From positions 1 to 12,365 of the forward strand of contig JAPLGR010000554.1 in NCBI GenBank assembly GCA_026390045.1: DNA of 12,365 nucleotides, read 5' to 3'. Of this stretch, positions 1 through 6,270 are shown in pieces. This stretch comes from Chloroflexota bacterium (lineage in GTDB: Bacteria > Chloroflexota > Anaerolineae > Anaerolineales > E44-bin32). Every line of letters starts with the position of its first letter. The stretch's first letter is position 1. Made by a program: the position numbers and the translations under genes. The notes under the pieces were generated by a model. That model did not search any database. It was given only the letters and a program-made list of their open reading frames with translations, and was not told the DNA's origin.

Positions 1-2
1 AA

Positions 3-37
3 GGGCGGGCGGCGCGAGCGCGCCGCCCGTCTCTTGT
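3..37 (+). terminator. Terminator-like hairpin for an upstream gene
   Basis: Bases 6-15 pair perfectly with 20-29 (10 bp, all G-C) across the 4-base loop GAGC. The stem can be lengthened outward with G-U wobbles to 3-32. The hairpin is followed by the pyrimidine-rich run tctcttgtct, a weak U-tract. It most likely ends transcription of a gene that lies left of the window. The U-tract is interrupted, so termination efficiency is uncertain. Confidence 0.55.
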
Positions 38-117
38 CTGAGGCTTGCACCGCTCGGCAGATTGCCACCACGGATTGTGGCCTCCTGGCAGTGACAGCCC
101 TCCGCCCCGCCGAGGGT

Positions 118-143
118 ATCCGGCGCCCGGGAGGGCGCCGGAT
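118..143 (+). other. 11-bp hairpin with GNRA-type loop
   Basis: Bases 118-128 pair perfectly with 133-143, leaving the 4-base loop GGGA, which fits the GNRA pattern if transcribed on the + strand. No T-run follows, so it is not a standard terminator. It lies 122 bp before the CoA-transferase start and upstream of the weak promoter there. It could be part of a structured RNA from the upstream transcript, or a small intergenic repeat. No function can be assigned. Confidence 0.5.
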
Positions 144-195
144 GGCTGAGGCGTGCCAACGTATGCTGTCGTCCGCGGGCAACGTCTCGACGCGG

Positions 196-224
196 TTGCA
201 TCTGGTGCAGGCCTGACGTAAAGT
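196..224 (+). promoter_or_regulatory. Weak candidate promoter for the CoA-transferase gene
   Basis: TTGCAT (196-201) and TAAAGT (219-224) are spaced by 17 bp, about 40 bp before the GTG start at 266. Each hexamer is a partial match (3/6 and 4/6) to the sigma-70 consensus. A short inverted repeat, TGAC-N5-GTCA (214-226), covers the -10 element and could be an operator half-site pair. This rests on pattern matching only. Confidence 0.3.
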
Positions 225-265
225 CACCACCTCTCGCCGAACGCCCCATCCGCTCAGGAGGATCC

Positions 266-1759
266 GTGACCAGCAAGCTCATCGACCTGCCTCAGGCGGC
301 TGCCCTCATCCCGGACGGTGCCACGCTCTCCCTCGGCGGCTTCACCGCACAGCGCCATCCGATGGCGTTCGTCTACGAGCTCATCCGTCTCGGCCGCAAG
401 GACCTGTACCTTTTCGGGCATTCGCCGGGCAGCGACTGGGACATCCTGATCGGGGACGGACGTGTCAAGCGAGTCGAACTGGCCTATGAAGCTGACGAGG
501 CCTTCGGGACCGTCGGGCCTTGCTGGCGGCGCGCCGTCGAGAGCGGGCGCATCGAATGGGAGGACTACAGCAACTTCACCATGGTCTTGCGTTTCGCTGC
601 CGGGGCGATGGGCCTGCCCTTCATGCCAACGCGCAGCCTGCTGGGCAGCGACGTACTCCAGCAAGAGGCGTTGACCAAGGAGCAGCGGCGCGCGGATCTG
701 CGCACGCCGACCAAGAAGCTGCACGTCATGGAGTCACCCTTCGGCGGCAGCGAGAAGGTTGTGCTTGTGCCGGCGATCCACACCGACTTCGCCGTGCTCC
801 ACGTCCAGAAGGCGACGCCGTCCGGGATCATCCGCATCGAGGGCCAGACCTTCGCCGACGTCGTCCAGGCGCTCTCGGCCGGCACAGTGATCGTGACTGC
901 CGAGGAGATCGTCGACGACAGCATGTTGCGCGCCGAGCCTGAGCGCAATCCGCTGCCGTTCTTCGTCGTCAACCACGTGTGCCACGTCCCGTTCGGCGCG
1001 CATCCCTACGCTGTGTACAACTACTACGACTATGATCCGCGCCAGCTGAAGGCTTACCACACGGCCGCCGCCAACACGGGACTGCCGATGCTGGGTGTGA
1101 TGCTGGCCCAGCTCACGCACGCGCCCAACTGCTGCATCATCTTTGAGGCCGGCACCGTCGGCAGCCGGCTGGCGCACCTGCCGATGTCCGTCGGCGACCC
1201 GCGCGTCATGCGCCAGGCCGCCTCGGCCGCCGGGCTGTTTGAGGTCTTCAACTACGTTCTTCAGGCAGGGCGCGTCGATGTCGGGTTCCTGAGCGGCGCG
1301 CAGGTCGACCGCTTCGGCAACATCAACAGCACCTCGATCGGGCTCGACCCGCGCCACCCGGAAGTCCGCTTCCCCGGCAGCGGGGGGTCGTGCGACATCG
1401 CCTGCCTGGCGACGCGCACCATCATCATCGCCAAGCATGAGAAGCGCCGCTTTCCCGAGAAGGTGGACTACATCACCAGTCCAGGATGGCTCGAGGGCGG
1501 CGACAGCCGCGCTCGGGCGGGGCTCGTCCGAGGCGGGCCGAGCGCCGTGGTCACAACCATGGGCGTGATGCGCTTTCGCCCGGAGACCAGGGCGATCTAC
1601 CTCGCCAGCTATCATCCCGGCCTCTCGCCAGAGAAGCTGGCCGAGAACACCGGTTTTCCGCTCGACGTCAGGGGCGCCGTCGAGACGCCGACGCCGACTC
1701 CGGAAGAGCTGCGCATCCTGCGTGAGCAGGTCGACCCGGAGAAGGTGTTCCTGGGCTAG
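266..1759 (+). CDS. Fused A-B class I CoA-transferase (GctAB/IpdAB-like)
   Basis: This 497-residue protein joins both halves of a class I CoA-transferase that is normally split into A and B subunits. Residues ~1-265 resemble GctA/IpdA: GGFTAQRHP (24-32), GSDWDILIGDGRVK (55-68) and EDYSNF (99-104). Residues ~272-497 resemble GctB/IpdB: LTHAPN (283-288), FEAG (293-296) with E294 in the position of the catalytic glutamate that forms the glutamyl-CoA intermediate, and GAQVDRFGNINS (345-356). The GTG start at 266 is set by AGGAGG at 256-261. At 497 residues it is clearly shorter than typical separate A plus B subunits: the C-terminal tail of A and the first ~30 residues of B appear to be missing at the junction (~residues 265-273). 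The substrate is unknown. Glutaconate or other dicarboxylic acyl groups, or an IpdAB-like ring-opening hydrolase acting on a CoA thioester, are possible. It stands alone, 132 bp before the next gene. The family assignment is firm and the reaction is not. Confidence 0.88.
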   Translation: MTSKLIDLPQAAALIPDGATLSLGGFTAQRHPMAFVYELIRLGRKDLYLFGHSPGSDWDILIGDGRVKRVELAYEADEAFGTVGPCWRRAVESGRIEWEDYSNFTMVLRFAAGAMGLPFMPTRSLLGSDVLQQEALTKEQRRADLRTPTKKLHVMESPFGGSEKVVLVPAIHTDFAVLHVQKATPSGIIRIEGQTFADVVQALSAGTVIVTAEEIVDDSMLRAEPERNPLPFFVVNHVCHVPFGAHPYAVYNYYDYDPRQLKAYHTAAANTGLPMLGVMLAQLTHAPNCCIIFEAGTVGSRLAHLPMSVGDPRVMRQAASAAGLFEVFNYVLQAGRVDVGFLSGAQVDRFGNINSTSIGLDPRHPEVRFPGSGGSCDIACLATRTIIIAKHEKRRFPEKVDYITSPGWLEGGDSRARAGLVRGGPSAVVTTMGVMRFRPETRAIYLASYHPGLSPEKLAENTGFPLDVRGAVETPTPTPEELRILREQVDPEKVFLG

Positions 1760-1875
1760 GCGCCCGCGAGAGACCTCCGCCGCACTCGCCGGGAAACAAG
1801 GTACACTGTCTCGCACGGCTGGCCATGCGGACACCGCTGCGCATCCGGTTCCGCGCCGGCCGAACTTGTGTCACT

Positions 1876-1883
1876 AGAGGGAG
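1876..1883 (+). promoter_or_regulatory. Ribosome binding site that sets the ATG 1892 start
   Basis: AGAGGGAG ends 8 bases before ATG 1892. An upstream in-frame GTG at 1868 has no comparable site, and the purine-rich element would then lie inside the coding region. The ATG is therefore preferred. Confidence 0.6.
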
Positions 1884-1891
1884 ACGCCTTC

Positions 1892-2263
1892 ATGGCCGAT
1901 AACGCCGTCAAGTCAGACAGCAACAAGGAGCCAGTCACGCTGGGAGCGCCCGAAGCGGCAGCCGCCGACATGTACCACGATCACCGCAAGTCACTCGACT
2001 GGGCCCTGCGCCTGGAGACCATATCGTGGATCCCGCTGGTCCTGGCCATCCTCGCCCTGGCCTTCCTGTTCCTTGAGCTGTACGTGTACATCCCGCAGGT
2101 GATCGGCAGCGCGTTCGTCGACGCAGTTCTCGGGCTCGGCATCACGGTGCTCCTGCCGCTTGCGGCCGCCGTCCTTGGCATAACGCTCTTCGTGCTCCTG
2201 CGCGCCGCCTCGCAGGCGCTGCTGCTGCTGCTCGACATCCAGGAGGGGCCAACCGCTTCGTAA
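1892..2263 (+). CDS. Small two-helix membrane protein of unknown function
   Basis: This 123-residue protein matches no family I recognise. Residues 1-42 are polar and charged (MADNAVKSDSNKEPV and onward, with an MYHDHRK patch at 27-33). Two strongly hydrophobic segments follow at ~43-66 and ~78-103, then a short Leu-rich amphipathic tail (~105-123). With two helices and a charged N-terminus, the ends probably both face the cytoplasm, but this is inference. It ends 69 bp before the preferred start of the ABC ATPase (21 bp before the earliest in-frame ATG), on the same strand, so it is probably co-transcribed with the ABC genes and may be an accessory subunit. Codon composition matches its neighbours, and the start has a good ribosome site, which supports it being a real gene. 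An earlier GTG at 1868 would add 8 residues. Confidence 0.72.
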   Translation: MADNAVKSDSNKEPVTLGAPEAAAADMYHDHRKSLDWALRLETISWIPLVLAILALAFLFLELYVYIPQVIGSAFVDAVLGLGITVLLPLAAAVLGITLFVLLRAASQALLLLLDIQEGPTAS

Positions 2264-2322
2264 TCAGCAGGGACCGCAGACGAGATGCGCGACCGTCGCG
2301 CGCGTTCTGCTGTCGTCCCGAC

Positions 2323-2327
2323 AGGGG
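2323..2327 (+). promoter_or_regulatory. Ribosome binding site favouring the ATG 2333 start
   Basis: AGGGG ends 5 bases before ATG 2333. This supports starting the ATPase there instead of at ATG 2285, which would add a 16-residue Arg/Ala-rich extension not expected for this family. ATG 2342 is also in frame. Confidence 0.45.
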
Positions 2328-2332
2328 CAGCT

Positions 2333-3265
2333 ATGCCCGGCATGACTCTGGCGGTCGAAACCGATAAGCTCGGCAAGCGCTACGGAGACGTGAGGGCGGT
2401 CGAGGACCTCTCACTCCAGGTCGCTCAGGGGGAGATCTACACCTTCCTCGGCCTGAACGGCGCGGGGAAGACCACAACCATCCGCCTGCTGCTGGGGATG
2501 GTCAGGCCCACATCAGGAACCGCCACGGTGCTCCAGACCAGAGTCCGATTGGGCAGCCAGGAGCCGTGGGCGTCCGTCGGGTACCTGGTGGAGATCCCGC
2601 GTGCCTATCCGGAGCTGACCGTCCGCGAGAATCTGGAAGTCGCCCGCCGTCTTCATCCAGGCACGGCTCCCGGCGGCGTGAGCGAGATCATCGAGCGCCT
2701 GAGGCTGGCGGAGTACGCGGACCGGCGGGCAGGCACTCTCTCCCATGGCAACGCGCAGCGGCTGGGATTGGCCAGAGCCCTTCTCCATCATCCCCGGCTA
2801 CTGATCCTGGACGAGCCCGCCAGCGGCCTCGACCCGGCCGGGATCGTCGAGATCCGCCAGTTCCTGCTCGACCTCACCCGCGAGCAGGGCGTGACAGTCT
2901 TCATGTCCAGCCACATCCTGGCCGAGGTCGCGCGTCTCGCCCAGCGCATCGGGATCATCCACAAAGGGCGCCTGCTCCAGGAGCTGACCATGGAGGAGCT
3001 GGAGCGCAACCGGCGCCGGCGGCTCCTGATCCGGACGAGCAACACAGAGGCGGCGCATCAGACCCTGACATCCGCCGGGCATCCTGCCGCGGTGCTCGAG
3101 GACGGAACGCTGGAGCTCAAGGCCGCCTCCGCGATCGACCACCCGGATGAGGTCAACAGCCTGCTGGTCATGGCTGGGACACCTCCCACGCACCTGGCGA
3201 TGGAAGAGGAGGATCTCGAGCAGTACTTCCTGCGGCTGATCGGCGTGAGCGGAGGTGCGGCATGA
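2333..3265 (+). CDS. ABC transporter ATP-binding protein (ABC-2 exporter type)
   Basis: This 310-residue ATPase drives export with the ABC-2 permease encoded directly after it. Motifs in order (numbered from ATG 2333): Walker A GLNGAGKT (40-47); a Q-loop position filled by Glu in YLVEIP (E87), as in BcrA-like exporters; the ABC signature LSHGN (136-140) followed by AQRLGLARAL; Walker B LLILDEP (156-162); the D-loop SGLD (164-167); and the switch histidine in SSHIL (H194). After the ~215-residue ATPase domain comes a ~90-residue C-terminal extension typical of the NatA/CcmA/BcrA group. The stop overlaps the permease start (ATGA at 3262-3265), indicating translational coupling. The cargo cannot be read from sequence; homologues export antibiotics, lipids, Na+ or peptides. 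The ATG at 2285 is an alternative start. Confidence 0.93.
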   Translation: MPGMTLAVETDKLGKRYGDVRAVEDLSLQVAQGEIYTFLGLNGAGKTTTIRLLLGMVRPTSGTATVLQTRVRLGSQEPWASVGYLVEIPRAYPELTVRENLEVARRLHPGTAPGGVSEIIERLRLAEYADRRAGTLSHGNAQRLGLARALLHHPRLLILDEPASGLDPAGIVEIRQFLLDLTREQGVTVFMSSHILAEVARLAQRIGIIHKGRLLQELTMEELERNRRRRLLIRTSNTEAAHQTLTSAGHPAAVLEDGTLELKAASAIDHPDEVNSLLVMAGTPPTHLAMEEEDLEQYFLRLIGVSGGAA

Positions 3266-4041
3266 CCGCCCTCGCCGACATGGTGTGGATCGAGGTGCGA
3301 AAAGCCCTTCGGTCGAGGGTTCCCCTCTTCACGGGCACGATGTCCCTCTTCATGCCTCTGGGTGTCGCTTTCCTGATTTTCGTCGCCAGGAACCCCGAGA
3401 TCTCTCGGAAGCTGGGCCTGATCAGCGTCAAGGCCGATCTGCTGGCCTACTCGGCGACCGATTGGGCGGCGTACATGCGCTTGTCGTCGATGATCGCCGC
3501 CGCCGGGGCGTTCTTCCTGTTTGTCCTCGTTGTCAGCTGGGTCTTCGGCCGGGAGTTCTCCGATGGCACGCTGAAGGACATGCTGGCGGTCCCCGTCCCT
3601 CGCGCGACGATCGTCTTGGCGAAGTTCATCGTCGTGGCCGTGTGGTCCGCTGTGCTGAGCGTGATCATGCTCGTGATCGGCCTCCTCATGGGAGCGATCA
3701 TCCGACTCCCCGGAGGTTCAGCGCTTGCCATTCTGCAGGGCAGCGGGTTGGTGCTCCTCACTGCCTGTCTGTCGATTGCCTCGGTGGCACCGTTCGCCTT
3801 CTTTGCCAGCGTGGGGCGCGGCTACCTGCTGCCGGTGGGCATCGCCGTGCTGGCGCTGATCACCGCCAACATCGTGGCGCTGGCCGGTTGGGGCGGGTAC
3901 TTCCCCTGGGCCGTCCCGGGCATGCTCGCGCAGGGCGAGACATCGCTGACGGCCGCGAGCTACGTGGTCGTGATCCTCACCGCGCTGGCGGGAATGCTGG
4001 CGACCTACTATTGGTGGATGCACGCCGACCAGAACCGCTAG
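3262..4041 (+). CDS. ABC-2 type transporter permease
   Basis: This 259-residue integral membrane protein is the partner of the preceding ATPase. Six hydrophobic segments can be seen at roughly 20-42, 73-95, 124-146, 160-183, 187-209 and 233-252. Between the second and third lies the charged stretch FGREFSDGTLKDMLAVP (95-111), followed by PRATIVLAKF. This is the E-x-x-x-GT-x-K-x-x-L-x-x-P-x-x-R pattern of ABC-2 permeases, thought to couple to the ATPase. The ATG overlaps the ATPase stop by four bases, and GGAGG lies just upstream, inside the ATPase gene. Its short length and architecture fit bacitracin/lantibiotic-immunity or Nat-type exporters, but no substrate can be assigned. A strong hairpin 59 bp downstream probably ends the transcript. 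Confidence 0.9.
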   Translation: MTALADMVWIEVRKALRSRVPLFTGTMSLFMPLGVAFLIFVARNPEISRKLGLISVKADLLAYSATDWAAYMRLSSMIAAAGAFFLFVLVVSWVFGREFSDGTLKDMLAVPVPRATIVLAKFIVVAVWSAVLSVIMLVIGLLMGAIIRLPGGSALAILQGSGLVLLTACLSIASVAPFAFFASVGRGYLLPVGIAVLALITANIVALAGWGGYFPWAVPGMLAQGETSLTAASYVVVILTALAGMLATYYWWMHADQNR

Positions 4042-4099
4042 GGGCTCGACTCTTCTTCCAAGGACCGTGGCTCGCCTCGGTCTCCATCCTGTGACTTGA

Positions 4100-4132
4100 C
4101 GCATGATGTGGCCCTCGTGGCCACATCATGCG
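4100..4132 (+). terminator. Perfect 14-bp hairpin after the ABC operon
   Basis: Bases 4100-4113 are exactly complementary to 4119-4132, leaving a 5-base loop (CTCGT). It lies 59 bp after the permease stop and 190 bp before the pepF start. There is no T-run on either side, so this is not a textbook intrinsic terminator. It could act as a 3'-end stabiliser, a U-less terminator or a regulatory site for pepF. An in-frame ATG at 4103 lies inside the stem but has no ribosome site. Confidence 0.55.
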
Positions 4133-4239
4133 CTGCTGCACTTGCGGAAGCACCTTGCGTCCGTCCCTCCTTGCCTGAACTCAGAACGGCGTGCTCGCGG
4201 TCAACTGACGCTCACGCGACTTCGGAACGCTCGATGGTC

Positions 4240-4254
4240 CGACCCCAGGGGTCG
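4240..4254. promoter_or_regulatory. 15-bp palindrome upstream of pepF (possible operator)
   Basis: CGACCCCAGGGGTCG is a perfect inverted repeat with 7-bp arms around a single central A, 67 bp before the pepF start. A dyad of this size could bind a dimeric regulator. No regulator gene is nearby, and no convincing -35/-10 pair surrounds it. It could equally form a short hairpin or be chance in GC-rich DNA. Confidence 0.3.
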
Positions 4255-4310
4255 AGCGCAAATCGACGAAGTCAGGCTATCCTACGGGGCGCTCCAAGCA
4301 TCCAGTCCAC

Positions 4311-4316
4311 GGGAGG
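4311..4316 (+). promoter_or_regulatory. Ribosome binding site that sets the pepF start
   Basis: GGGAGG ends 5 bases before ATG 4322. The reading frame stays open upstream to 4103, but that 73-codon extension crosses the hairpin and the palindrome and has no similarity to the family. ATG 4322 is therefore chosen. Confidence 0.7.
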
Positions 4317-4321
4317 CAGCC

Positions 4322-6130
4322 ATGGGAACCAATGCACTTCCGCCGCGCAGCGAGGTCGACCCACGCGTCACCTGGAACGCGGAGAGCGTCTTTCCCAACG
4401 CCGCGGCGTGGGAGGCGGAGATCGCGGCCATCCAGGCGGCGCTTCCGGGATTGACCGCCTTCGCTGGGAGCGTAGGGGAAGATGCCCGTCACCTGCTTCC
4501 GGCGCTCGGAACGCGCGATGCCCTCCTGGAGCGTTCTGAACGCGTGCTGGTCTATGCAGCCTTCCTGGCCAGCGTCGACACGGCCAACTCCGAATCCAAT
4601 GCCATGGCGGGGAGAGCCCGCCTGCTCGGCGCCGAGGTGCGCGCCGCGGCGTCGTTCCTCTTCCCGGAGATCCTGGCCATCGGCCAAGACCGCTTGCAGA
4701 AATGGATGGCGGGCGAGCGGCGACTGGCGGTCTATCGGCATCACTTCGACAACCTGTTCCGCCAGGGGTCGCACGTCCGCTCGGCCGAGGTCGAGCAGAT
4801 CCTGGGCATGCTGTCCGATCCGTTCTCGGGCGCCACGATCACCGCCTCGCTGCTGACGAACAGCGACCTGCGCTTCCCACCGGGCGTCGATCGCGCGGGA
4901 GAGTCCTTCGACGTCACCCAAGGCACGCTGATGAGGCTGCTGGCCAACCCGGACCGGCGGCTGCGGCAGACGTCTTGGGAGAACTACATCGACCGCTACG
5001 TCGAGTTCAAGAACACGCTCGCCAGCGCGCTCTCCACCTCGATCCGCCAGTTCGTGCTGCTCAGCCGGGTCCGAGGCCACTCGTCTTCGCTGGATGCCTC
5101 GCTGCACGAGAACGACATACCTGTGTCCGTCTATCACAACCTGGTGGACGTCTTTCGATCCAGGCTCCCCATCTGGCACCGCTACTTTGCCCTGCGGCGC
5201 AGGCTGCTCGGCGTGGACAAGCTGGAGCACTTCGACCTGTGGGCGCCCCTGACGTCCAACCCGGTGAAGATCACCTACCCGGAGGCGGTCGAGATGATCT
5301 GCGCCGGGCTGGCACCGATGGGCAAGGAGTACGTCGCCACCGTGCGCCGCGGCTGCGTGGAGGAGCGCTGGATCGACGTCTATCCGAACCAGGGCAAGCG
5401 CGGCGGCGCGTTCTCGTGGGGGTCGCGCGGGACGCATCCGTTCGTCATGCTCAGCTACAACGACACCGTCTTCAGCCTGAGCACGTTGGCCCACGAGCTC
5501 GGGCATTCGATGCACTCCTATTTAACCTGGAAGCATCAGCCGCAGGTGTACTCGGACTACTCACTGTTCCTGGCCGAGGTGGCGTCCAACTTCCACCAGG
5601 CGATGGTCCGCGGCCACCTTCTCCGGACGGTGCAAGACAGGGAGTTCCAAATCGCCGTCATCGAAGAGGCGATGGCCAACTTCCTGCGCTACTTCTTCAT
5701 CATGCCGACGCTGGCGCGCTTCGAGCTCGCGACCCATGGGCGAGTCGAATCCGGGCAGGCACTGGCGGCCGAGTGGATGTCGGAGACGTGCGCCGATCTG
5801 TTCGCCGAGTCCTATGGCGAGGGCGTCCACGTAGATCGCCAGCGGGTCGGCATGCTGTGGGCGACGTACGGCCACATGTACAGCGACTTCTACGTCTACC
5901 AGTACTCGACCGGGATCGCCGGCGCCGAGGCGCTCAGCCGACGGATCCTGGATGGCGTCCCCGGAGCGGTCGAGGACTACCTTGGCTTCCTGAAAGCGGG
6001 GGCGTCAGATTATCCGCTCGAGCTGCTGCGGCGCGCCGGGGTCGATCTCTCGCGGCCCAAGCCGATCGAGCGCGCCTTTCAGGTGATGGAGGAGTACGTC
6101 GACCGGCTTGATAAGCTCGCGCCGGGGTAG
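4322..6130 (+). CDS. pepF: Oligoendopeptidase F-type zinc metallopeptidase (M3 family)
   Basis: This 602-residue cytoplasmic peptidase is the usual size for PepF and would cleave short oligopeptides during peptide turnover. Residues ~1-190 form the helical N-terminal PepF region, and ~200-585 form the M3 catalytic domain. The zinc site is visible: HELGH (391-395) supplies two His ligands and the catalytic E392, and E419 in FLAEVAS is the expected third ligand. Downstream, the HMYSDFYVYQYSTG stretch matches the conserved substrate-binding Tyr/His segment of the family. No signal peptide is present. The start follows GGGAGG with 5-base spacing. It stands alone: 280 bp from the ABC permease and convergent with the symporter gene. 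The gene could also be named as the generic M3 family oligoendopeptidase, because PepF and PepB forms cannot be separated by eye. Confidence 0.94.
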   Translation: MGTNALPPRSEVDPRVTWNAESVFPNAAAWEAEIAAIQAALPGLTAFAGSVGEDARHLLPALGTRDALLERSERVLVYAAFLASVDTANSESNAMAGRARLLGAEVRAAASFLFPEILAIGQDRLQKWMAGERRLAVYRHHFDNLFRQGSHVRSAEVEQILGMLSDPFSGATITASLLTNSDLRFPPGVDRAGESFDVTQGTLMRLLANPDRRLRQTSWENYIDRYVEFKNTLASALSTSIRQFVLLSRVRGHSSSLDASLHENDIPVSVYHNLVDVFRSRLPIWHRYFALRRRLLGVDKLEHFDLWAPLTSNPVKITYPEAVEMICAGLAPMGKEYVATVRRGCVEERWIDVYPNQGKRGGAFSWGSRGTHPFVMLSYNDTVFSLSTLAHELGHSMHSYLTWKHQPQVYSDYSLFLAEVASNFHQAMVRGHLLRTVQDREFQIAVIEEAMANFLRYFFIMPTLARFELATHGRVESGQALAAEWMSETCADLFAESYGEGVHVDRQRVGMLWATYGHMYSDFYVYQYSTGIAGAEALSRRILDGVPGAVEDYLGFLKAGASDYPLELLRRAGVDLSRPKPIERAFQVMEEYVDRLDKLAPG

Positions 6131-6145
6131 CCGTTTCCCGGCGCG
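6118..6145. terminator. Hairpin spanning the pepF stop codon
   Basis: CGCGCCGGG (6118-6126) pairs perfectly with CCCGGCGCG (6137-6145) around a 10-base loop that contains the pepF TAG stop (6128-6130). No T-run follows. Its place between two convergent genes suggests a transcript end or an RNA-stabilising structure, but terminating ribosomes would cover the stem. Confidence 0.4.
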
Positions 6146-6270
6146 CAGCGTCTCGCGCAATAGTGCTCCCATCCGACACAGGAGACACCGCGCGAGACGC
6201 CAGTCAAGCGCGCAGGTCAGTTCTTGCAGGCGACGTGCGAGTCTTCTTCACCTCGGGGCACCCGCCAACC

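Noticed and set aside
34..216. A 60-codon open frame starting with TTG near the left edge
   Set aside because: It has no ribosome site, runs through the GNRA hairpin and shows no recognisable sequence; it is probably intergenic.
1802..1807. TACACT as a possible -10 element before the two-helix protein
   Set aside because: No -35-like hexamer occurs 16-19 bp upstream, so a lone 6-base match is not enough for a promoter call.
734..1834. A 366-codon minus-strand open frame opposite the CoA-transferase
   Set aside because: The + strand protein has recognisable family motifs throughout. The antisense product is low-complexity, rich in Arg/Gly/Asp, with no motif.
3255..4094. A 279-codon + strand open frame overlapping the ABC-2 permease in another frame
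   Set aside because: It is Arg/His/Gly-rich with no hydrophobic segments, while the overlapping frame gives a normal six-helix permease with an ATGA overlap start.
4103..4321. A 73-codon N-terminal extension of pepF
   Set aside because: It starts inside a hairpin without a ribosome site and is unlike PepF N-termini, whereas ATG 4322 has GGGAGG at the right distance and gives the normal length.
4277..5515. A 412-codon minus-strand open frame opposite pepF
   Set aside because: It overlaps the conserved peptidase coding region and has no domain features; it is a GC-driven shadow.
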